A stretch of 61,911 nucleotides of DNA from Nocardia araoensis NBRC 100135 (GTDB lineage Bacteria > Actinomycetota > Actinomycetes > Mycobacteriales > Mycobacteriaceae). The translations under genes and the position numbers were made by a program. This document shows positions 8,168-16,869 of this stretch, in pieces. Every line of letters begins with the position of its first letter. The first letter of the stretch is position 1. The DNA lies in contig NZ_BAFR01000167.1 of assembly GCF_000308435.1 (NCBI RefSeq), positions 1-61,911 on the forward strand, in the 5' to 3' direction. The notes beneath the pieces were generated by a model. It was not told the DNA's origin. It saw nothing but the letters and a program-made list of their open reading frames with translations, and ran no database searches.

Positions 8168-9142
8168 ATGCGCGCCGACCGGCTGGTCTCGCTCGTGTTG
8201 CTGCTGCGCCGGCACGGCCGGCTGTCCGCGGCCACGCTGGCCCGCGAGCTGGAGGTGTCCACCCGCACCGTGCTGCGCGACATCGAGGCGCTGTCCGCAG
8301 CAGGCGTTCCGGTCTACGCCGAACGCGGCCGACACGGCGGTTTCGCGTTGTTGCCCGGTTTCCAGACCGAGCTCACCGGACTGAACCACGACGAGGCGCT
8401 CGCCCTACTGGTCGCCGGATCACGGCGCGGCGCACAGGCATTCGGCCTCGGCTCGGCGCTCGCTTCGGCCATGCGCAAAGTGGTCGACGCGCTACCCGAA
8501 AGCTATCGGACCACCGCGACCGGCGCGGCTCAGCGATTGCTCATCGACCCGGAGACCGACCTCTTCTCACGCAGGCTGGTCGCCGAGGAGATGCCCGAAA
8601 CCATCGTGACCGAGATCCGGCGCGCGGTGTTCGCCGGACACAAGCTGCGCATCCGCTACGCGGCTGTGGACCAGGCCCCGAAGTGGCGCACAGTGGACCC
8701 GATCGGCCTGGTCACCGTGCGCGACCAGGCTTACTTGCTGGCCACGAGATCCGGCGCGGACCGCACCTACCGGCTGTCCCGGGTCTCGGCCGCCGAGGAA
8801 CTCCCCGAACCCGCCCAGCGACCGGACCGGGTCGACCTGGACCGCGCCTGGCAGGAACGCAGCACGCGGTTCCGGACCGGCGGCGACCAAGTCACCGTGC
8901 TGGTACGGGTGGACCCGGCCCAGCGGGAGGAGCTGGTGGGCACCGCGCTGGCCGTCCGCGCCGAAGAAGCCGACGCAGACGGCCGGCTGCGGCTGGAAGT
9001 GACCTTCCAAGATCCGAGACACGCCGAATGGGCGCTGTGGCAGCTCGCCGCGCACGCGGAAGCTTTGAGTCCGCAGTGGTTGCGCGCGTCCCTGCGCGAT
9101 CGTGCCGCGGCGGTCGCCAGCTGCTACGGAATGTCATCCTGA
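8168..9142 (+). CDS. WYL-domain transcriptional regulator (YafY/DeoR-type HTH)
   Basis: 324 residues from ATG 8168 (MRADRLVSLVLLL). The N-terminal winged HTH has the usual GRLSAATLARELEVSTRTVLRDIEAL and ERGRHGGFALLPGF. A WYL domain follows (LRIRYAA... TVDPIGLV... YLLATR... RTYRLSRV) and then the WCX C-terminal part. WYL proteins usually sense a nucleotide-like ligand. It is divergent from the SnoaL-like gene. The frame remains open further upstream, but that part would run into the divergent gene and lacks family similarity. Confidence 0.9.
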   Translation: MRADRLVSLVLLLRRHGRLSAATLARELEVSTRTVLRDIEALSAAGVPVYAERGRHGGFALLPGFQTELTGLNHDEALALLVAGSRRGAQAFGLGSALASAMRKVVDALPESYRTTATGAAQRLLIDPETDLFSRRLVAEEMPETIVTEIRRAVFAGHKLRIRYAAVDQAPKWRTVDPIGLVTVRDQAYLLATRSGADRTYRLSRVSAAEELPEPAQRPDRVDLDRAWQERSTRFRTGGDQVTVLVRVDPAQREELVGTALAVRAEEADADGRLRLEVTFQDPRHAEWALWQLAAHAEALSPQWLRASLRDRAAAVASCYGMSS

Positions 9143-9193
9143 GGGTGTTCGCAGGCCGGGTGCGCTGCCGTTGCGGCGCAGGCCGCCGTGGGT

Positions 9194-10399
9194 TCAGCGT
9201 CCCGCGGCGGTGAGTTGGTAATCCGCTTCGAGCAGCATCCACCCGCTCAGCTGTACCGAGAGATCGCGGCTGAGGTTCGCCGACGCAGCGGCGGACGAGT
9301 GCGTGAGCTGGGGAAAGGTTTCCGGATGCTCCGGCACCGTGACCGGGCGGGTCCAGTCCATACCGAACAGCGGCAGCCCGTCCACCTCGGCGCGGTGTTC
9401 CCAGGCCGCCCGCGCGGAAGTGTGCACGATATTCGCGGCGGTGGTATTGCCCAGCGACAGTGCGGCTTCCGCGAGATATCTGGCGAGGATGCCCATGAAC
9501 AGCCCGGAGTCGTCCCCGGAGGCCGCGGCGATCACTCCCCCGTCCGTCAGCCCGTCCCCGGCTGCGGCAACGAGATCTGCCACGCGCCGGTGATGGCCCG
9601 GCTCACGCGTGCGCAGCGCCAGCTCGGTTTCCAGTCCGATGGCCACGCCCTGGCAGTAGGTGTGGACGGTCCTATCCACCCGCCCGCCGGGCTCATGGAC
9701 ACCATCGAGGATCAGGTCGCGGTCGCTGTCGCGCAATCGGGTGTACAGAAAATCGGCGAGCTCTCCCGCGCGGGAGAGCTCACCCAAACGCGCCAGGGCG
9801 ATACCCGTCGGACCGATCGCGGGAGTGTTGTAGTACTCGTCGCCGGACCGCCACGGCACCGCACCGACGGCCGGGTTCCAGCCGTCGATCAAGCCTGCCC
9901 GCAGCTCGCCGACAGCGTCGCCGAACCGGACACCGAGCAGCCGGTCGGCGCGTTCGAGCGCCAGCACCAGCCACGACATATCGTCGTAGTACCGGTTGGT
10001 CCAGCCGGTGAGGTTGCGGGTCCGAATCCCGCGTGCGAGGGCGACGACCCGGTCTATGCGTTCGGGTGTGCGGGCCCGGTACGCGGCGTCCACCGCACAA
10101 TCGAGCAGGTGGGCTTGCCACCAGTAGCACCACCGCACGAACGATTGGTCCAGCACGGACGAAGGCCAGACGAGCGTGCCAAGCCGCATCTGGGGCCGGC
10201 CCCAGAGCGTGCGCACGTGCCGCCGCACGACTGCCTGTTCCGCCAGTTCCGCCCGCTTCCCGGGCTCCTCCGGGCCCGCGGACACTTTCCGCGAGATCGT
10301 CACAGCCTGCGCCGGCTGCGCCATCGCGGTGAGTGCGATCGAGGCTCCGGCCGCCAACAGGGCACTTCGCCGGCTGATTTCCTTTTTCCGGCGATCCAT
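9194..10399 (-). CDS. Secreted glycoside hydrolase family 76-type protein
   Basis: 401 residues. The N-terminus carries a Tat-like signal: SRRSALL followed by a hydrophobic stretch and AQPAQA as the likely cleavage site. The mature part shows the GH76 alpha-1,6-mannanase fold, with the paired-aspartate motif YYDDMSW and repeated helical-toroid segments (WRSGDEYYNTPAIGPTGIALARLG; HTYCQGVAIGLE). Family members cut alpha-1,6-mannans; in mycolic-acid bacteria a mannan-type envelope glycan is a plausible substrate. The ATG at 10399 was chosen over 10432 because GGGAGT lies 8 nt before it. It stands alone between two unrelated genes. Confidence 0.85.
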   Translation of the reverse strand: MDRRKKEISRRSALLAAGASIALTAMAQPAQAVTISRKVSAGPEEPGKRAELAEQAVVRRHVRTLWGRPQMRLGTLVWPSSVLDQSFVRWCYWWQAHLLDCAVDAAYRARTPERIDRVVALARGIRTRNLTGWTNRYYDDMSWLVLALERADRLLGVRFGDAVGELRAGLIDGWNPAVGAVPWRSGDEYYNTPAIGPTGIALARLGELSRAGELADFLYTRLRDSDRDLILDGVHEPGGRVDRTVHTYCQGVAIGLETELALRTREPGHHRRVADLVAAAGDGLTDGGVIAAASGDDSGLFMGILARYLAEAALSLGNTTAANIVHTSARAAWEHRAEVDGLPLFGMDWTRPVTVPEHPETFPQLTHSSAAASANLSRDLSVQLSGWMLLEADYQLTAAGR

Positions 10400-10549
10400 C
10401 CGCTCGGACTCCCTCGACTGAAAAACGATCATCGGCGCCGGAAACCATGCGGCTACATTTTATCCCGCGACGACCACCGCCGCGCGGCGTCGACCGCCAG
10501 GTACAGGCGTCAACCGCCGAGCCTGACTCCTGCCGGTCCCGTGCAAACA

Positions 10550-11830
10550 TCACGCGGCGCGGCTGTTCAGCCAAGTGCGGTAGCGGCGTAGTGCGCGCCG
10601 CTGAAGCAAGGTCTCCTTCAGCAGGGCGGCCTTGGGGTTGATCCCGGGGCGCGTGCGCCGACCGGCGCCGAGGCGGCGAAGCTGTTGCCGCACACGGGCC
10701 ATGCCTGCGGCCGACGCAACAGCCTTGTCTTCGATCTTCACGGGCGACAGCTCGACCTTGGCGCCGGGGTCCTGACGCCACCGGTTCGGCAGATCGGGAT
10801 CGACCGCCAGCGCGCTGCCCATGCCCACGAGATCGATGCCGCCGGCCAGGATCTCCTCGGCCACCGGTCGCCGGACGACACCGCCGGTCAGCATCAGCGG
10901 CAGCGGGCTGCTCTTCGCCAGTTCTTCGGCGAGGGAGAGGAAGTAGGCCTCGCGGGCTCGGGTCCGCTGGTCACCGGCCTGCCCGGTCATGGCCGGCGCC
11001 TCGTAGCTGCCCCCGGAGAGTTCGACGGCGTCGACACCGAGCGGAGCCAGCATCGCGATCACGGTCGCGGCGTCGTCGGCTTCGAAACCTCCGCGCTGGA
11101 AGTCGGCCGAATTGAGCTTCACCGCAACGGCGAACGTGGGAGCGACCGCGGCCCGCACGGCACGAACGATATCGAGCAGCAGCCGGGCCCGGTTCTCCAG
11201 GCTGCCCCCCCACTGATCGGCGCGTCGGTTGGCCAGCGGCGAAAGGAACTGGGACAGCAGATAGCCGTGCGCGGCGTGGATCTCCACACCGTCGAACCCG
11301 GCCTCCTCGGCGCGACGAGCCGTCTCGGCGAAGCGCGCCACGGTCTCCTCGATCTGCCGCGCGGTCATCTCGAGCGGATCGGCGAACCGCTTGCTGTTCT
11401 TGCCGACATCGACACGGACAGCCGACGGCGCCCAGGCGACGCCGGGCATGTCCGCGCGCACCTGCCGGCCCGGATGGTTGATCTGCATCCACACCCGCGC
11501 GCCGCCACTCTTCGCGGCGGCAGCCCACTGACGGAACGGGTCCAGCGGCGAGTCCACGTCGAGGACGACGCCTCCCGGCCCGGTGAGCGCCTCTGCGTGG
11601 ACCATGACATTGCCGGTGATGATCAGGCCGACCCCGCCTCGGCTCCAGCGCCGGTAGAGCCGGAACAGGGACTCGTCGGGGAGTTGACCGGATGCGGCCA
11701 TGTTCTCCTCCATCGCGGCCTTGGCCAGCCGGTTCGGGAGCACGGAGCCGTTCGGGAGCGCGAACGGCGCGAAGACTGGTGAAGTCTGTTCCGAACCGAG
11801 ACCGGCGGGGATGGGGGCTGCTGCTGGCAT
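10550..11830 (-). CDS. Old-yellow-enzyme family NADH:flavin oxidoreductase
   Basis: 426 residues with the FMN-binding TIM-barrel pattern: FAPFALPNGSVLPNRLAKAAMEEN, the substrate-site GVEIHAAHGYLLSQFLSP, NRRADQWGGSLENRARL, and the late phosphate-binding GGV.. VGMGSALAVDPDLP. This is the 2,4-dienoyl-CoA reductase/NADH oxidase branch without the C-terminal FeS and FAD domains; a basic helical tail of ~40 residues replaces them. AGGAG lies five bases before the ATG. It is divergent from a TetR gene and shares a 19-bp operator with it, so it is probably derepressed together with the 12.5-14.4 kb cluster. Confidence 0.9.
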   Translation of the reverse strand: MPAAAPIPAGLGSEQTSPVFAPFALPNGSVLPNRLAKAAMEENMAASGQLPDESLFRLYRRWSRGGVGLIITGNVMVHAEALTGPGGVVLDVDSPLDPFRQWAAAAKSGGARVWMQINHPGRQVRADMPGVAWAPSAVRVDVGKNSKRFADPLEMTARQIEETVARFAETARRAEEAGFDGVEIHAAHGYLLSQFLSPLANRRADQWGGSLENRARLLLDIVRAVRAAVAPTFAVAVKLNSADFQRGGFEADDAATVIAMLAPLGVDAVELSGGSYEAPAMTGQAGDQRTRAREAYFLSLAEELAKSSPLPLMLTGGVVRRPVAEEILAGGIDLVGMGSALAVDPDLPNRWRQDPGAKVELSPVKIEDKAVASAAGMARVRQQLRRLGAGRRTRPGINPKAALLKETLLQRRALRRYRTWLNSRAA

Positions 11831-11847
11831 CGCTACTCCTGCGCGGT

Positions 11848-11866
11848 ATGTTTACATTGCTAACAT
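11848..11866. promoter_or_regulatory. TetR operator, copy 1 (divergent oye/tetR region)
   Basis: Read on the minus strand the site is ATGTTAGCAATGTAAACAT. Its 19-bp pattern ATGTWAGCAAYGTWAACAT recurs at 12545-12563, downstream of the tetR gene. The plus-strand TAACAT within it could be the tetR -10 box. Confidence 0.6.
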
Positions 11867-11889
11867 GAACCTAGAAAGGGATGTGAGCG

Positions 11890-12468
11890 GTGTCAACATC
11901 GACGAAGAGTGGTTATCATCACGGCGACCTGAGGGCGTCGCTCCTGACGGCGGCGATGCGCATGCTAGAAGCCGGCGAGCCGTTCTCGCTGCGCGCCCTC
12001 GCTCGCGCGGCGGGCGTCTCGCCGACCGCGCCCTACCGGCACTTCGCCGACCGCGACGCACTGGAGTCCGCGCTGGCCGCGCAAGGTTTACGCGACCTGA
12101 AGGCAGATCTCGTCAACGGGCGCGAACTCCCGACATCGGTAGCCGACCTCGGCGAGTTCGCGGTCGCCTACGTCGAGTTCGCCTTGCGCCGACCCGCACT
12201 GTTCCGCCTGATGTTCGGAAACGCCTGCGACGAGGGCAGTGAAGAGCGCGTCCAGGCGGCAGGCGAAATCCACGACCTGCTGCAACTCGGGATGACGCGA
12301 GTCTTCCCGGACGGCGACGCCGAGGCGCTGGCCTCTGCAGGGTGGGGCCTGGCCCACGGACTGGCGTTCCTGCACATGGACGGCAAGCTGCCGGCGCAGT
12401 CGAGCGATGAGGTGGCCGATCGCGTGCGAGCCGCGTTCGCCGCGATCCTGTCCGCGCGCCCGCAGTAG
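11890..12468 (+). CDS. TetR/AcrR-family repressor of the ene-reductase/decarboxylase cluster
   Basis: 192 residues from a GTG at 11890 preceded by AAAGGG. The N-terminal HTH is typical (YHHGDLRASLLTAAMRMLEAGEPFSLRALARAAGVSPTAPYRHFADRDAL) and the C-terminal part is the WHG-type ligand domain. It is divergent from the old-yellow-enzyme gene and followed 108 bp later by the decarboxylase-like gene. Both flanking promoter regions carry the same 19-bp near-palindrome, so it most likely represses both sides and itself. The ligand is unknown. Confidence 0.9.
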   Translation: MSTSTKSGYHHGDLRASLLTAAMRMLEAGEPFSLRALARAAGVSPTAPYRHFADRDALESALAAQGLRDLKADLVNGRELPTSVADLGEFAVAYVEFALRRPALFRLMFGNACDEGSEERVQAAGEIHDLLQLGMTRVFPDGDAEALASAGWGLAHGLAFLHMDGKLPAQSSDEVADRVRAAFAAILSARPQ

Positions 12469-12506
12469 ACCAGCGCCCCGGAGTGCGCCTCCGCACATCC
12501 GGACAG

Positions 12507-12563
12507 ATGTTGACAGCGCTCACATCGTCGCCTTAGCATCACCGATGTAAGCAACGTTAACAT
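12507..12563 (+). promoter_or_regulatory. Promoter and TetR operator copy 2 upstream of the decarboxylase gene
   Basis: TTGACA (12510-12515), 18 bases, TAGCAT (12534-12539) form a near-consensus promoter with a start near 12546. ATGTAAGCAACGTTAACAT (12545-12563) overlaps the start point and matches the operator at 11848-11866 in 16 of 19 positions. A weaker 19-bp relative, ATGTTGACAGCGCTCACAT (12507-12525), overlaps the -35 box and may be a second site. Confidence 0.6.
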
Positions 12564-12576
12564 CTAGGAGATGGTT

Positions 12577-13506
12577 ATGGCGCGGACTACGCATGCGGCG
12601 GTCACCGTCGATTTGGGCGGCCGCTCGGTCGATGTCCCGGAGGGCGGCCTGTACGACCGCTTTCGGATGGACACCGACCTGGACGTCGTCGCGGCCGATC
12701 CACGGGTGAGCAGTGTCGATTTCTTCCGGCAGCTGCCGAAGGCGCGGGTCGACTCTCCGATCGGCCCGACCTGGACGCCGAACTTCTACTACCGCATTTC
12801 CACCGCACGCCTGACGATGCTCGCGCCGTCGCGTGCGATCCGCTCCCGGCTCCCGGAAGAGCTGGCTCCGCTGGAACTCGCGCCCGGCCTCGGCCTCATC
12901 TCGGTGATGTTCTTCCGGTACGACGTGTGCGACATCGACTTCTACACCGAGGCCGCCGTCGGCGTCGCTGTCAAACCCGCGCGCCACCGCGGACTCGGGT
13001 TCCTCGACCTTCTCGCAGGGCTGAAAAACGACCACCTCCACTCTTATGTCCTCTCCCTTCCCGTCAACAGCGACATCGCCCAGGTGCGCGGCCACGACGG
13101 CTACGGCTTCCCGAAGTGGGTCACGGACATCGAGGTCGACATCGACGCGAGCCGCGCCACGGCGCGTGTCGCGAACGGCGACGGTGAAACGGACGTGGCC
13201 TTCTCCGCGCGCACTCCTCGCCAGACAGCGCATGCCTCGGGCGAACAGGTCTCGAGCATGACCTCGTACACCACGATCAACGGTGCGTGGCACTCGACGC
13301 TCAGCCAGACCAACGTCCTCTCGGCCGGGACCACGCGGCTGCCCCGCGGCATCGACCTGCAGCTCGGCGCCGGTCGTGTCTCCGACGACATTCGTTCGCT
13401 GCGGCCGTTCCGGACCATCCAGCTCGACGTCGTGACCGAGGGGCAGAACGCCCTCCACATGCCGGTCCCCACCTCCGTCCGTAGTCCCCACGGAGCCCTG
13501 CGATGA
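12577..13506 (+). CDS. Acetoacetate decarboxylase (ADC) family protein
   Basis: About 309 residues. The ADC-fold motif GHDGYGFPKWVTDIEVDID contains the lysine (YGFPK) that corresponds to the Schiff-base Lys of acetoacetate decarboxylase. Upstream, LSVPVNSD-like and DICDFYTE-like segments fit the family. Many ADC-fold proteins in actinomycetes are not true decarboxylases, so the substrate stays open. ATG 12577 is preferred over 12571 because AGGAG is 6 nt from it and abuts the other. The 3' end overlaps the next frame by four bases (ATGA), so the two were one operon. Confidence 0.85.
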   Translation: MARTTHAAVTVDLGGRSVDVPEGGLYDRFRMDTDLDVVAADPRVSSVDFFRQLPKARVDSPIGPTWTPNFYYRISTARLTMLAPSRAIRSRLPEELAPLELAPGLGLISVMFFRYDVCDIDFYTEAAVGVAVKPARHRGLGFLDLLAGLKNDHLHSYVLSLPVNSDIAQVRGHDGYGFPKWVTDIEVDIDASRATARVANGDGETDVAFSARTPRQTAHASGEQVSSMTSYTTINGAWHSTLSQTNVLSAGTTRLPRGIDLQLGAGRVSDDIRSLRPFRTIQLDVVTEGQNALHMPVPTSVRSPHGALR

Positions 13507-14361
13507 CCATCGACCATGCCCTCGCCCTTCCCACCACCCTGACCTCCTCACTCGTCGGTCGGCTGATCTCGCTGGTGGCGGCGGCCCCGAACGCTGCGAG
13601 GACGACCACGAACGCCCCGTACACCGGCACGCCGCTGGCCGATTTCCCCGTCTCCACTCCCGCGGATGTCGAGAATGCGTTCGCCCGCGCCCGCGTTGCC
13701 CAGGCCCGCTGGGCAGCGGTCCCGGTTCGCGAGCGCAAGCGAATCCTGTTGCGCTTCCACGACCTGGTGCTCGAGCGCCAGGACGAGGCGCTGGACCTGA
13801 TGCAGGCCGAGAGCGGCAAGACTCGTCGCGATGCCTTCCTCGAAGTCATCGACATCGCCATCACCGCGCGCTACTACGCGCGCAGCGCCGCCCGCCTGGT
13901 TCCACGAGCCGACGATCCTGGCCGGCGTCACCACGGAGATGACGCTTTTCGCCCACGAGACCTTCGGTCCTGTGGTGTCGATCTACCCGTACCGCGACGT
14001 GGAGGAGGCGATCGCGATGGCGAACGCCACCCCGTACGGGCTCAACGCCAGCGTCTGGTCCCGCAACGGCGCCCGGGCCCGCGCAGTCGCAGCCCGGCTG
14101 CACGCCGGAACCGTCAACGTCAACGAGGCCTTCGCCGCCGCGTGGGGCAGCATCGACGCGCCGATGGGTGGCATGGGCGACTCCGGTCTCGGTCGCAGGC
14201 ACGGCGCCGAAGGGCTGCTGAAGTACACCGAGCCCCAGACCGTCGCGCACCAGCGCGTGCAAGGCTTCAGCCCACCCCGCGGTGTCAGCCATGACCGGTG
14301 GTCCCGAATCCTCACCCTCGCCCTCGCCCTCGAGGCACTACGACGAGTGGGTGCACACTGA
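13503..14361 (+). pseudogene. Aldehyde dehydrogenase (succinic-semialdehyde-type) with internal deletion and frameshift
   Basis: The first ~130 codons read as the N-terminus of a GabD2-type aldehyde dehydrogenase (ARARVAQARWAAVPVRERKRILLRFHDLVL.. MQAESGKTRRDAF.. ARYYARSAARLVP). From about 13900 a different frame gives the C-terminus (WFHEPTILAGVTTEM, HETFGPVVSIYPY, GLNASVWSRNG, AGTVNVNE, MGGMGDSGLGRRHGAEGLLKYTEPQTVA). Roughly 250 residues between them, including the NAD site, catalytic Glu and catalytic Cys, are gone, and the joint is out of frame. The gene overlaps the upstream decarboxylase by ATGA, so the operon once ended in an aldehyde oxidation step. Confidence 0.85.
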
Positions 14362-14433
14362 GTCGACCGAACGCGCCCCAGCGATGAGACCACGTGAAGA
14401 AGTAGAACCAACGACGCACGAAGGAGATCACGC

Positions 14434-15117
14434 ATGACCAAGCGCATCTTGAACGTCGTCACCAACGTCGGCCACTACGACGACCCGTCCCACCCGACCG
14501 GACTGTGGTTGTCCGAGCTCACCCATGCCTGGCGTGTCTTCGAAGAGCACGGATTCGAGCAGACCCTCGTCAGCCCGGCGGGCGGCCCCACGCCCTTGGA
14601 ACCGCGGTCGCTGAAGTTCCCCAGCTATGACAAGACCGCGAAGGCCTGGCGGTCCGATCCGGCACGAATGGCGCTTCTGGAGAGCACCGCCCACCCCGAC
14701 CAAATCGAACCGGCCGACTACGACGCCATCTACTTCACCGGCGGGCACGCGGTGATGTACGACTTCCCCGACAACGCGGGTCTGCAGCGCATCACCCGAG
14801 AGATCTACGAACGCGGCGGCATCGTAGCTTCGGTCTGCCACGGTTACTGCGGCCTGCTCAATACCAAGCTCTCCGACGGCACGTACCTAGTCGCCGGACG
14901 CAAGCTCACTGGGTTCGCATGGCAGGAGGAAGTCCTCGCTCGAGTGAACAAGCTCGTGCCCTACAACGTCGAGGCCGAGATGAAGAAGCGTGGCGCCAGG
15001 TACGAGAAGGCCAAGCTGCCGTTCGTCTCCTACGCCGTCGTGGACGGGAACCTCGTGACCGGCCAGAACCCTTGGTCCGCCAAGGAGACGGCGAAGAAGG
15101 TCGCCGACCTCCTGTGA
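14434..15117 (+). CDS. DJ-1/PfpI family protein (type 1 glutamine-amidotransferase-like)
   Basis: 227 residues, GAAGGAG eight bases before the ATG. The nucleophile elbow is SVCHGYCGLLN with the family cysteine, preceded by YDAIYFTGGHAVMYDFPDN; the C-terminus LVTGQNPWSAKETAKKVADLL is typical. This matches the Hsp31/PfpI branch, whose members act as glyoxalase III or chaperone-type proteins. It follows the dead aldehyde dehydrogenase by 72 bp and may share its promoter; a role in handling reactive aldehydes would fit but is inferred. Confidence 0.88.
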   Translation: MTKRILNVVTNVGHYDDPSHPTGLWLSELTHAWRVFEEHGFEQTLVSPAGGPTPLEPRSLKFPSYDKTAKAWRSDPARMALLESTAHPDQIEPADYDAIYFTGGHAVMYDFPDNAGLQRITREIYERGGIVASVCHGYCGLLNTKLSDGTYLVAGRKLTGFAWQEEVLARVNKLVPYNVEAEMKKRGARYEKAKLPFVSYAVVDGNLVTGQNPWSAKETAKKVADLL

Positions 15118-15171
15118 GGCGAAGACACCAGCCGGTGGCCGGCGCTGCGCATCAGGACGCAACAGCGGATG

Positions 15172-15570
15172 TCAAAAAGCGAACTTTGCGACGGCTTGCG
15201 CGGTGACCGGCGTGAAGAGGTTGATCAGGTTGCCGTCGGGATCGCGGAACAGCAACGACCGGTTCCCCCACGGCATCGTCGTGGGCTCGTTGACGAAATC
15301 CTCGACCGCATCCCGCAACCTTCGGTAATCGGCATCGACATCGGGGACCAGGAATTCGATGATCGCGGTGTGGTTGTCGGCTGGGCGCGCGCTGCCTGCC
15401 GCGAACAGCGCCACGGTGCGGATGCTTCCGATCGCGAGTGTGCCGGCCGGTGTGACGATTTCGGCGAAATCCGGTGTAGCCCAGGTTCCTTCGATACCGG
15501 TCACGTGCTGATAGAAGCTGACCAACCGCTGGATGTCATCGGTGATCAGGCGGATCGAGACGAGCTTCAT
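15172..15570 (-). CDS. VOC-superfamily (glyoxalase/bleomycin-resistance-like) protein
   Basis: 132 residues from ATG 15570 with AGGAG six bases upstream. It has the VOC pattern of a short beta-alpha repeat: VSIRLITDDIQRLVSFYQHVTGI, IIEFLVPDVDADYRRL, NRSLLFRDPDGNLINLFTPV. Substrate unknown. It is divergent from the WYL regulator at 15673, with two palindromes between them, so it is the likely target of that regulator. It is tail to tail with the PfpI gene. Confidence 0.87.
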   Translation of the reverse strand: MKLVSIRLITDDIQRLVSFYQHVTGIEGTWATPDFAEIVTPAGTLAIGSIRTVALFAAGSARPADNHTAIIEFLVPDVDADYRRLRDAVEDFVNEPTTMPWGNRSLLFRDPDGNLINLFTPVTAQAVAKFAF

Positions 15571-15593
15571 TGTGTGCTCCTGCTGTCGGATGA

Positions 15594-15608
15594 GGCGGAA
15601 GTTCCGCC
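15594..15608. promoter_or_regulatory. Perfect palindrome in the VOC/WYL divergent region
   Basis: GGCGGAA G TTCCGCC, a 7+7 inverted repeat with a one-base centre, 24 bp before the VOC start codon. Candidate regulator site. Confidence 0.4.
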
Positions 15609-15630
15609 GCCGCATGCCACGGTAGGTTCG

Positions 15631-15655
15631 ATACCGGACACTTTCCGCCCGGTAT
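15631..15655. promoter_or_regulatory. Inverted repeat overlapping the WYL regulator promoter
   Basis: ATACCGG (15631-15637) and CCGGTAT (15649-15655) form a perfect 7+7 repeat with an 11-bp spacer. The right arm overlaps TATAGA, a likely -10 box for the regulator gene, so autoregulation is plausible. Confidence 0.42.
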
Positions 15656-15672
15656 AGATGCGAGAATTCCCG

Positions 15673-16668
15673 ATGACGCGCCCCACCGCCCGAGTGCTGG
15701 CCCTGCTCGAGCTGTTGCAGGCCGGCGGTACCCATACCGTCGGTGAACTGGCCGGACGGCTCGGCGTCGATGAACGCACCGTCAGGCGATACGTCACCCA
15801 TCTCACCGACCTGGATATCCCCGTCCGATCGGTTCGGGGCCGCTACGGGGGCTACCAGCTCGCCCCCGGATACCGAATGCCGCCGCTGATGCTGACCGAC
15901 GACGAGGCGGTGGCGGTGTTACTCGGACTCCTCACCAACCGCGGCGCCGACCGATCGACAGCTTCCGCCCGCGCAGCCGACAGCGCGACGGCCAAACTCC
16001 GCCGCGTCCTGCCCGCCCGCCTGACGGCCCGGCTGGACGCATTGGTCAACACCGTCGAGTTCACCGCCGAGGCTCGCCCGGAAGTCGCTGTCGAGACCGC
16101 CGTCCTGCTCCGCCTCGCCGAGGCCACCCGCGAGCACCGACCGGTCGCGATCGACTACACCGACCGAAACGGGCGGCCCAGCGAGCGGACCGTGCACCCC
16201 TATGGGCTCGTCGACCACTCCGGCCGGTGGTACCTGACCGGGCAGGACAGCAACAGTGACGAACTACGCCAGTTCCGAGTGGACCGCATCACCGCGGTGA
16301 CCCCACTGCCCGGAACGTTCACTCCGCCCGCCGGCTTCGAGCCGGCAGCTCACCTGCTGTCCGCACTTGCCACGGCGCCCTACCGGCACGAGGTATCGAT
16401 CCGAGTGCAGGGCACGGTCAGCCAGGTCCGCCCGCTGCTCCCCGCGACGATCGCGACCGTGTACGAGATCGAATCCCCGCCGGCCGACACCCGCCCGTGG
16501 GTCCGGGTCCGAATCCGGGCCGAACAACTGGACTGGATTCCCCCAGTCCTCGCCGGCCTGAATCTCCCGTTCGTCATCGAACACCCCGACACCCTCAAAG
16601 ACGCCGTACGCGCCCTGGCCTACCGACTCACCGCGGCCGCCGACGGCCGATACCAAACCGATGGGTAG
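15673..16668 (+). CDS. WYL-domain transcriptional regulator
   Basis: About 331 residues from ATG 15673 (MTRPTARVLALLELLQ, the usual family start; an upstream ATG at 15658 overlaps the presumed -10 box). The HTH reads HTVGELAGRLGVDERTVRRYVTHLTDLDIPV, followed by VRGRYGGYQLAPGYRMPPLMLTDDEAVAVLLGL. The WYL part follows (VAIDYTDRNGR... VHPYGLV... WYLTGQD... QFRVDRI) and a WCX C-terminus. Divergent from the VOC gene. Confidence 0.9.
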   Translation: MTRPTARVLALLELLQAGGTHTVGELAGRLGVDERTVRRYVTHLTDLDIPVRSVRGRYGGYQLAPGYRMPPLMLTDDEAVAVLLGLLTNRGADRSTASARAADSATAKLRRVLPARLTARLDALVNTVEFTAEARPEVAVETAVLLRLAEATREHRPVAIDYTDRNGRPSERTVHPYGLVDHSGRWYLTGQDSNSDELRQFRVDRITAVTPLPGTFTPPAGFEPAAHLLSALATAPYRHEVSIRVQGTVSQVRPLLPATIATVYEIESPPADTRPWVRVRIRAEQLDWIPPVLAGLNLPFVIEHPDTLKDAVRALAYRLTAAADGRYQTDG

Positions 16669-16807
16669 CCCCCACCGGGCACCTAGACCCGATCCTGGCC
16701 GGGATCAAGCCCTACCACCAGTCTCGAGTAGCCGCATAGCGCGCTGATCGAAACCGGCCAGCGGGCAGTGCTGGCGGAACGACGGAGCCTTTGCCAGATA
16801 CCAGATG

Positions 16808-16837
16808 GGGGCTCAGCAGAGTCTCTACCAGCAGCGA
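16808..16837. repeat. 30-bp direct repeat, left copy
   Basis: Identical to 26587-26616. Together with the surrounding diffuse similarity it shows that the segment downstream of ychF is present twice. Confidence 0.75.
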
Positions 16838-16869
16838 ACGATCAGCACGACCTACTTCTTCGCAGCGCC

